Below, piece by piece: positions 1 through 2,856 of a stretch of 5,179 nucleotides of DNA (its first letter is position 1; every line of letters starts with the position of its first letter). Source of the DNA: Selenomonas sp. (GTDB lineage: Bacteria > Bacillota > Negativicutes > Selenomonadales > Selenomonadaceae); contig JABZYJ010000134.1 in the NCBI GenBank assembly GCA_015265235.1, positions 1 through 5,179 on the forward strand. Direction: 5' to 3'. The position numbers and the translations under genes are program-made. Below the pieces are notes generated by a model that ran no database searches, was not told the origin of the DNA, and worked only from the letters and a program-made list of their open reading frames with translations.

Positions 1-176
1 GCCGTGCGCTGATGGTCTACAGTTGCTTTCTCTCCGGCATGACGCCGATTGTGATTCCCGTGGAGCGGCGCAAGGAGTACATCAACTATCTCAATACGGA
101 GGATTTGCAGGGATTCGCAACATTCGCCGAGGAACTGCAGGCGGAGGAACGCAGACGTATTGAGGCGTTTTCGTAA
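1..176 (+). CDS. Fic/DOC-family protein, C-terminal fragment (5' end outside window)
   Basis: An open frame enters from the left edge (first whole codon at base 3, Arg) and ends at TAA 174-176, leaving 57 residues. The visible start RALMVYSCFLSGMTPIVIP matches what normally follows the HPFxxGNGR catalytic loop of Fic proteins: a helix ending in an aliphatic, Gly-turn, Pro-Ile-Val-Ile segment. After it comes RRKEYINYL, which fits the R..Y...L helix, and a short acidic/basic C-terminal helix (EELQAEERRRIEAF). Fic enzymes usually transfer AMP or another phosphate-containing group to target proteins, and many act as toxins or regulators. The catalytic motif itself lies outside the window, so activity cannot be judged. 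It reads in the same direction as the integrase 124 bases downstream, which suits an accessory-element setting. The family assignment rests only on this tail; it could be another GNGR-type Fic subfamily. Confidence 0.6.
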   Translation, partial: RALMVYSCFLSGMTPIVIPVERRKEYINYLNTEDLQGFATFAEELQAEERRRIEAFS

Positions 177-187
177 AATAAAAAACC
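173..187 (+). repeat. 15-bp direct repeat, left copy (pairs with 1568-1582)
   Basis: GTAAAATAAAAAACC occurs here and again, identically, at 1568-1582. Each copy overlaps the stop codon of the gene before it (Fic, integrase) and leads into a hairpin. The two copies bracket the integrase gene exactly. The sequence is A-rich, so shared terminator architecture explains it as well as an attachment-type repeat would. Confidence 0.6.
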
Positions 188-213
188 GTCTGGAGCACCA
201 CCTCCAGACGGTT
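174..213. terminator. 12-bp stem-loop after the Fic gene; strong T-tract only on the minus strand
   Basis: CCGTCTGGAG (186-195) pairs perfectly with CTCCAGACGG (202-211) around a 6-base loop, and AA 184-185 with TT 212-213 extends the stem to 12 bp. Read rightwards it is followed only by TTAAGAATAA, a poor U-tract. Read leftwards it is followed by TTTTTTATTTTA (185-174), an excellent intrinsic terminator. It probably ends Fic transcripts at least partly, and it is better built to stop leftward (antisense) transcription coming out of the integrase region. Confidence 0.65.
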
Positions 214-225
214 AAGAATAAATGT

Positions 226-293
226 GAGGCTAATCACATCTACACCAATACCTATTATATGGGATTAGCCTCCAATTTTCAACATAGGAGGCT
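226..293 (+). promoter_or_regulatory. Integrase leader with mutually exclusive pairings controlling the ribosome site
   Basis: Three short segments are visible. A is GAGGCTAATC (226-235), B is GATTAGCCTCC (263-273), and C is the ribosome site with its flank, GGAGGCT (287-293). A and B form a perfect 10-bp inverted repeat with a 27-base loop. AGCCTCC in B is also perfectly complementary to C (7 bp, 13-base loop), which would hide the integrase Shine-Dalgarno sequence. A and C share GAGGCT, so only one pairing can exist at a time. A possible weak -10 (TATTAT, 253-258) lies inside the A-B loop but has no convincing -35. The A/B repeat could instead be a DNA operator. Confidence 0.5.
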
Positions 294-299
294 TTTATC

Positions 300-1571
300 A
301 TGTCAAAAAAATCAAACAACCCACTCGATCACGTCCGCGTAAAGCAGCGCGGAGCATCGTGGGCATACTATTTCGAGAAGGCGAAGGTTGACGGCAAGCG
401 CCGTCGCGGCGAAAGCGGCGGGTATGCCACGAAGCAGGATGCACTTATGGCCGGAGTCGAAGCATATAGCGCCTACATCGGCGGCGGTGCAAAGAAGAAC
501 GATGCCAGTATCAGTTTTGCCGACTATCTCGATATTTGGTACGAACGAACGCGATTGTATGCACGAAACAACACACTGGAATTACGAGAGAAGAACATTC
601 GCCTGCATATAAAACCTGCACTCGGTGAGTATCGTCTCTCCTCCCTCTCCCCCGCCATCATTGATCGGTTCGTCCAGCAGAAGCGCAAGGATGGCTATGC
701 CTATGAGACCGTCGCGCGGATCCTCAGCAACATCTCAACGGCGCTCGACTATGCGATCTATCCGATGGAGCTGCTGCGGGAGAATCCTGCACGCCTTATC
801 AAGGTGCCGGGGAAAGAGTTTGCCCCACTCAGTCATCGGCAGCCGCGTCGGCGCATCGAGGACAATGAGCTTGCATTGATCTTTCAGCGACATCCGTTCG
901 GCTCGACATTCCACATGCCACTTGTCATTGGTCTCTATTTCGGCACGCGCATCGGCGAGGCACTCTGTCTCTCATGGGATAACTGCGATATGCAGCGCAT
1001 GACGCTTTCCATCACGCAGCAGATACAGCGGCTTGCCATGCGCGGAAAGGTTGGTCTGCACTATGTTTGCGATCTCAAGACAGAGAGCAGCCGTCGGACG
1101 CTTTCCTTTGATGCGCAGGTCATTCTTCCCCTCCTGCAGCGTTGGAAGCGACAACAGGCGAAGAATGAGCTCTATTATGGGGAGGATTATTTTTACAATT
1201 ATATTGTCCCAGCGAAGGATTACCAGGGGCGCGACATCCGAAAGATTGTCTCCCTTGAAAAGGGCTACCCTGCCCCGGGACCACGCATCGAAATTATCTG
1301 CACGCAGCCGAATGGGAAATACATCAAGCCGACCACATTGGGCTACCAGTGCAAGCGGATCCGCGAGCTCGGCGTTCATGACTTCGATTTCCACTGTATG
1401 CGGCACACGAATCTCACCATGCTCGGCGAGTCACAGGCAGCGCCCAATGACATCATGGCGCGTGCTGGGCACTCCGACTACGACACGACGCTCCGCTATA
1501 TCGAGAATCGCCCCGAGATGCAGGAGGTGCCCGTGCAGATCATCTCCGACAAGGTGAAGAATGTGCTGTAA
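300..1571 (+). CDS. int: Tyrosine-family site-specific recombinase (integrase)
   Basis: This 423-aa protein has the usual three-part layout of phage and ICE integrases in Firmicutes. An arm-type DNA-binding region lies at about 10-62 (VKQRGASWAYYFEKAK... then TKQDALMAGVEA). A core-binding SAM-like helical domain lies at about 72-165, starting SFADYLDIWYE. The catalytic domain lies at about 185-405. All catalytic residues are visible: R217 in FGTRIGEAL, K260 in LKTESSRR, H365 and R368 in HCMRH, H391 in AGHSDYDTT, and nucleophile Y400 in LRYIE. It should therefore be active in cutting and rejoining attachment sites. ATG 300 is supported by AGGAGG at 286-291 with an 8-base spacer. The start region may be occluded by the leader (226-293). 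No excisionase is visible. The gene reads towards the heptamer cluster at 1875-1941, the kind of place where att sites often lie. The product class is certain; which element it moves cannot be told. Confidence 0.95.
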   Translation: MSKKSNNPLDHVRVKQRGASWAYYFEKAKVDGKRRRGESGGYATKQDALMAGVEAYSAYIGGGAKKNDASISFADYLDIWYERTRLYARNNTLELREKNIRLHIKPALGEYRLSSLSPAIIDRFVQQKRKDGYAYETVARILSNISTALDYAIYPMELLRENPARLIKVPGKEFAPLSHRQPRRRIEDNELALIFQRHPFGSTFHMPLVIGLYFGTRIGEALCLSWDNCDMQRMTLSITQQIQRLAMRGKVGLHYVCDLKTESSRRTLSFDAQVILPLLQRWKRQQAKNELYYGEDYFYNYIVPAKDYQGRDIRKIVSLEKGYPAPGPRIEIICTQPNGKYIKPTTLGYQCKRIRELGVHDFDFHCMRHTNLTMLGESQAAPNDIMARAGHSDYDTTLRYIENRPEMQEVPVQIISDKVKNVL

Positions 1572-1582
1572 AATAAAAAACC
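1568..1582 (+). repeat. 15-bp direct repeat, right copy (pairs with 173-187)
   Basis: This copy of GTAAAATAAAAAACC is identical to 173-187. It starts one base before the integrase stop codon and ends inside the next hairpin stem. The two copies are 1395 bp apart, with the integrase gene and its leader between them. Confidence 0.6.
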
Positions 1583-1596
1583 AGCCCAAAAGCTGG
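1570..1596 (-). terminator. Minus-strand intrinsic terminator facing the integrase 3' end
   Basis: CCAGC (1581-1585) pairs with GCTGG (1592-1596) around a 6-base loop. On the minus strand the stem is followed by TTTTTTATTTTA running into the integrase stop codon, so it is oriented to end leftward transcripts. On the plus strand the next bases are AGATGTGAT, with no U-tract. It would catch read-through of the antisense RNA that starts near 1830 and protect the integrase from antisense transcription. Confidence 0.55.
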
Positions 1597-1601
1597 AGAT
1601 G

Positions 1602-1617
1602 TGATATAATCTATATA
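1602..1617 (+). promoter_or_regulatory. Extended -10 promoter of the small-peptide gene
   Basis: TGATATAAT (1602-1610) is a perfect extended -10: TG, one base, then TATAAT at 1605-1610. The expected -35 place (about 1582-1587, CAGCCC) does not match, which extended -10 promoters tolerate. Transcription would start near A1617, so the RNA would begin AGGUGCUACC and carry a leader of about 57 bases before the ATG. Confidence 0.7.
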
Positions 1618-1673
1618 GGTGCTACCAAAACGGTAGGCGGTCGATTCTTAGCCCCTGAAAGGGGGCGCTGCTT
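1617..1673 (+). promoter_or_regulatory. Structured 5' leader hiding the peptide's ribosome site
   Basis: Two hairpins can be drawn. At the 5' end, CTACC (1622-1626) pairs with GGTAG (1632-1636) over the loop AAAAC, a typical protector of RNA ends. Next to the start codon, GCCCC (1651-1655) pairs with GGGGC (1662-1666) over the loop TGAAAG. The Shine-Dalgarno sequence GAAAGGGGG (1657-1665) lies within that second hairpin, so translation would be poor unless it opens. Sequestered ribosome sites are usual for type I toxin mRNAs. Confidence 0.6.
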
Positions 1674-1742
1674 ATGGAACTATACGATTTTTTGTCGTTA
1701 GTTTTCCTTGTAACAATATGTATTGTTGCATTAAAGGCATAA
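1674..1742 (+). CDS. 22-aa membrane peptide, probable type I toxin (holin-like/Fst-like)
   Basis: The ATG at 1674 lies 8 bases after an unusually strong ribosome site (AAAGGGGG) and the frame ends at TAA 1740-1742. The peptide is MELYDFLSLV followed by FLVTICIVALKA. It has a short acidic N-terminus, one uninterrupted hydrophobic stretch at about residues 6-20 that can span a membrane, and a single lysine near the end. This is the build of small membrane toxins of the Fst/TxpA and 'putative holin-like toxin' groups, though at 22 residues it is shorter than Fst (33). It has its own promoter and an SD-masking hairpin, and an antisense RNA is transcribed towards it, sharing its terminator region. 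These are the hallmarks of a type I toxin-antitoxin locus such as par of pAD1 or txpA/ratA. Toxicity is inferred; a leader or regulatory peptide is the main alternative. The frame is too short for routine gene callers. Confidence 0.6.
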   Translation: MELYDFLSLVFLVTICIVALKA

Positions 1743-1781
1743 GAAAACCCGCCTTCAGTTTCCAGCAGTAGGCGGGCTTTC
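1743..1781. terminator. Bidirectional terminator shared by peptide mRNA and antisense RNA
   Basis: CCCGCCT (1748-1754) pairs perfectly with AGGCGGG (1770-1776). Beyond one mismatch, GAAA (1743-1746) pairs with TTTC (1778-1781). Rightwards the tail is CTTTC (modest); leftwards it is GGGTTTTCTT (good). It begins directly after the peptide stop codon. Since the two RNAs converge here, each carries the complement of the other's stem and loop, so the two RNAs can pair through it. Confidence 0.7.
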
Positions 1782-1830
1782 AAAACCCAAGTACAATCGG
1801 GGCTGACCGTTTACCGGCAGCACCTTTTCT
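1743..1830 (-). ncRNA. Antisense RNA, putative antitoxin of the 22-aa peptide
   Basis: No protein frame is needed to explain this minus-strand transcript of about 88 bases. It runs from a predicted start near 1830 to the shared terminator. It would begin AGAAAAGGUGCUGCC and fold into a 5' hairpin: GCUG pairs with CAGC and CCG with CGG, around GUAAA. Its 3' 39 bases are exactly complementary to the end of the peptide mRNA. It also contains CAGCCCC (about 1799-1805 on the opposite strand), which can pair with GGGCGCUG over the mRNA's ribosome site (1663-1670) with one bulged base. Its first bases closely match those of the peptide mRNA (AGGUGCU-purine-CC), as if one leader were an inverted duplicate of the other. 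Read-through past the terminator would run to the minus-strand terminator at 1570-1596 and cover the whole toxin mRNA. The existence of the RNA is inferred from promoter and terminator only. Confidence 0.55.
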
Positions 1831-1836
1831 ATGCTT

Positions 1837-1865
1837 ATTATACGACGTGCCCGAGAAAATAGCAA
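1837..1865 (-). promoter_or_regulatory. Near-consensus promoter for the antisense RNA
   Basis: On the minus strand, TTGCTA (1865-1860) is followed by exactly 17 bases and then TATAAT (1842-1837). This is the best-matched promoter in the intergenic region. It is stronger-looking than the peptide promoter, as expected when an antitoxin RNA must be made in excess. The -35 begins 10 bases from the heptamer cluster, so a protein bound there could affect it. Confidence 0.75.
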
Positions 1866-1874
1866 GAGCCGCTG

Positions 1875-1941
1875 ATGTCTCCCATTTGTCTCCCTTGAAA
1901 TTTGGGAGACGAACGGGAGACATTTTGCTTGAATGGGAGAC
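1875..1941. repeat. Cluster of five GGGAGAC heptamers in inverted and direct orientation
   Basis: GTCTCCC occurs at 1877-1883 and 1888-1894; its complement GGGAGAC occurs at 1904-1910, 1915-1921 and 1935-1941. Starts are 11, 11 and 20 bp apart within each orientation, so copies lie on one face of the helix. The first four form a 20-bp inverted repeat (1875-1894 against 1904-1923, two mismatches, both in the spacers) around the loop TTGAAATTT. A degenerate sixth copy, TGGAGAC, lies at 2010-2016. Iterated heptamers like this are typical protein-binding sites. Candidates are arm-type sites of the integrase, whose N-terminal domain would bind them, or an operator for the adjacent antisense promoter. 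In RNA the inverted repeat would be a strong hairpin followed by ATTTTGCTT, so a rightward terminator is also possible. Confidence 0.7.
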
Positions 1942-1952
1942 GGGAAATAACG

Positions 1953-1980
1953 AAAGCCCTTGAAATATAAGGGTTTTCTT
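1953..1980. terminator. Terminator-like hairpin
   Basis: AAAGCCCTT (1953-1961) pairs with AAGGGTTTT (1969-1977), including one G-T pair, around a 7-base loop. Rightwards it ends in TTTTCTT; leftwards in GGGCTTTCGTT. No plus-strand gene leads into it, so its likeliest job is to end the leftward transcript of the 163-aa gene, or an unseen short rightward RNA. Its outer bases, AAGAAAACCC...GGGCTTTC on the minus strand, repeat those of the terminator at 1741-1781. Confidence 0.5.
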
Positions 1981-2120
1981 CCCTATTTTAGATTCGCCCA
2001 GGGTACCACTGGAGACTGGGAATGTCGATTACGTTGTCGTTTTGCATCATATTTTTCATCCTGTCCGCTTCGAAATATGCCACGCGAAGATACATGCACA
2101 AAAAACGGATTTATTCCTCT
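1981..2120. other. Intergenic stretch with a small palindrome, no gene
   Basis: No convincing coding frame, tRNA or promoter is visible. CCAG (1998-2001) and CTGG (2009-2012) flank a GGTACC palindrome, and CCCAG (1997-2001) can also pair with CTGGG (2016-2020). The sixth, degenerate heptamer falls here (2010-2016). Given its position between an integrase and a housekeeping gene, the palindrome is a reasonable place to look for a recombination core, but nothing within the window proves one. Bases 2042-2120 hold nothing I recognise. Confidence 0.4.
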
Positions 2121-2612
2121 CTACTCCAATTCTTCTGCCTTCGCACGAATGGCATAAAACTCCTGAAACACTGCCGGTTCTTCTGTGATGGATTCTTTCA
2201 TCGCAAGCAGCCTCCTTTTCCCAACGCGCCGATCCAATACGGCAAATATGCGTACGAGCAAGTTTTCGCTCTTGAGGCTCGCCTCGATACATTGCTGCTC
2301 AAATTCCATAAAGGCGCGATAGAATGATCGTTGATCGAACACGCCCAACCGTAAGGCAGTGTCATCCATGAACGCAAATTCTTCTTTCATGCGTTTTTCG
2401 TAAGTCTCATCTTGTGGAAAACGAGTTGCTTTCAGCCAATTATTGTAGTAACAGCCCTTGATGATTTCTTTTCCATTGTATCGTATAGCGGCACGTCCCT
2501 CGTGATCCGGGCTCCTGCTATACGATGTCGCATAGTACTGAATATGCCCTCTGAGGCTCAGCGCCAGATAGTCCTTTTCGAGCTTCTTTCGGATTCCGCT
2601 CCAGCTTGCCAT
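2121..2612 (-). CDS. Uncharacterised 163-aa protein, resembles the SF0329 family
   Basis: The N-terminus MASWSGIRKKLEKDYLALSL, then RGHIQYYATSY, has the W-S-x-x-(K/R)-K-x-L-E...L-(K/R)-G-x-(I/V)-x-Y/F-x-x-T-x-Y pattern I associate with proteins annotated as SF0329 family, whose role is unknown. Residues 39-50 (GRAAIRYNGKEI) look like a beta hairpin. Residues 68-138 are mostly charged amphipathic helix (YEKRMKEEFAF, FYRAFMEFEQQCIEASL, RIFAVLDRRVGKRRLL). There is no signal peptide or membrane segment, so it is probably cytoplasmic. The frame can be extended 15 bases upstream to a TTG at 2627, but ATG 2612 is preferred. GGGAGAAG (2625-2618) is a good ribosome site at 8 bases from it, and would be coding if the TTG were used. 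Base composition (about 40-48% GC in lines counted by hand) is lower than comEC, which hints at transfer. It has its own promoter and is not clearly in an operon with comEC. Confidence 0.7.
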   Translation of the reverse strand: MASWSGIRKKLEKDYLALSLRGHIQYYATSYSRSPDHEGRAAIRYNGKEIIKGCYYNNWLKATRFPQDETYEKRMKEEFAFMDDTALRLGVFDQRSFYRAFMEFEQQCIEASLKSENLLVRIFAVLDRRVGKRRLLAMKESITEEPAVFQEFYAIRAKAEELE

Positions 2613-2721
2613 GTTTTCTTCTCCCAAGAAACTGACACATCCATCCCGCTCATTTGGCTGGCAGGATGCCCTGTGACAGTGCGGATATTGTCTCTACGTG
2701 AATTCTGTCCTCAACTATAGT

Positions 2722-2856
2722 TTATTCTATCAGCCATTCTGTGAATGCGTCAAGTCTCACTCGGATGTCCTGCGGAAGTACGTCAATCCAGCGCTGTGGT
2801 AATCCAAAGCAAAATCCCATGGAGTGGGAGATAAAAGGGAAACCATAGAATGCTAC
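2722..2856 (-). other. Protein-like open frame just after comEC, -1 relative to it
   Basis: Immediately past the comEC stop (TAG 2855-2853), the -1 frame runs 44 codons to TAA at 2724-2722. It reads VAFYGFPFISHSMGFCFG, then LPQRWIDVLPQDIR, then VRLDAFTEWLIE. There is an in-frame ATG at 2820, but the bases before it (TTTATCTCCCACTCC) contain no ribosome site. One extra A in the run of four A's at 2860-2857 would fuse the frame to the end of ComEC (MNEK-VAFYGF). It could be a lost C-terminal extension, a gene remnant, a sequencing indel, or chance. Length alone is not compelling; the balanced composition is why it is listed. I do not recognise the sequence. Confidence 0.25.
2724..2753 (-). promoter_or_regulatory. 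Promoter of the 163-aa gene
   Basis: On the minus strand, TTGACG (2753-2748) is followed by 18 bases and TAGAAT (2729-2724): five of six matches in each box. Transcription would start near 2717, giving an untranslated leader of about 105 bases. The promoter lies inside the protein-like frame that follows comEC. Confidence 0.6.

Noticed and set aside
972..1406. 144-codon minus-strand frame inside the integrase gene
   Set aside because: It lies opposite the conserved catalytic domain, has no ribosome site, and reads like the complement of coding DNA.
1033..1557. 174-codon plus-strand frame overlapping the integrase
   Set aside because: Serine/arginine-rich translation typical of a shifted frame in GC-rich coding DNA; the integrase frame carries all the catalytic motifs.
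1875..1941. CRISPR array
   Set aside because: The repeated units are 7 bases, occur in both orientations, and have 4-13-base gaps; no repeat-spacer pattern of CRISPR size exists.
1990..2030. tRNA or tmRNA 3' end as an integration target
   Set aside because: The minus strand reads CCCAGTCTCCAGTGG, which recalls a T-arm/acceptor end, but there is no TTCGA-type loop, no matching 5' strand and no CCA context.
1960..2157. 65-codon plus-strand frame starting in the 1953-1980 hairpin
   Set aside because: Its ATG lies inside a terminator-like stem without a ribosome site, and the sequence is Cys/Arg-rich and unstructured.
2022..2327. 101-codon plus-strand frame over the end of the 163-aa gene
   Set aside because: No ribosome site, and it lies largely opposite the minus-strand gene, which has a better start, promoter and family-like sequence.
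2613..2627. TTG at 2627 as the start of the 163-aa gene
   Set aside because: It would place the ribosome site GGGAGAAG inside the coding sequence, and the family-like N-terminus begins at ATG 2612.
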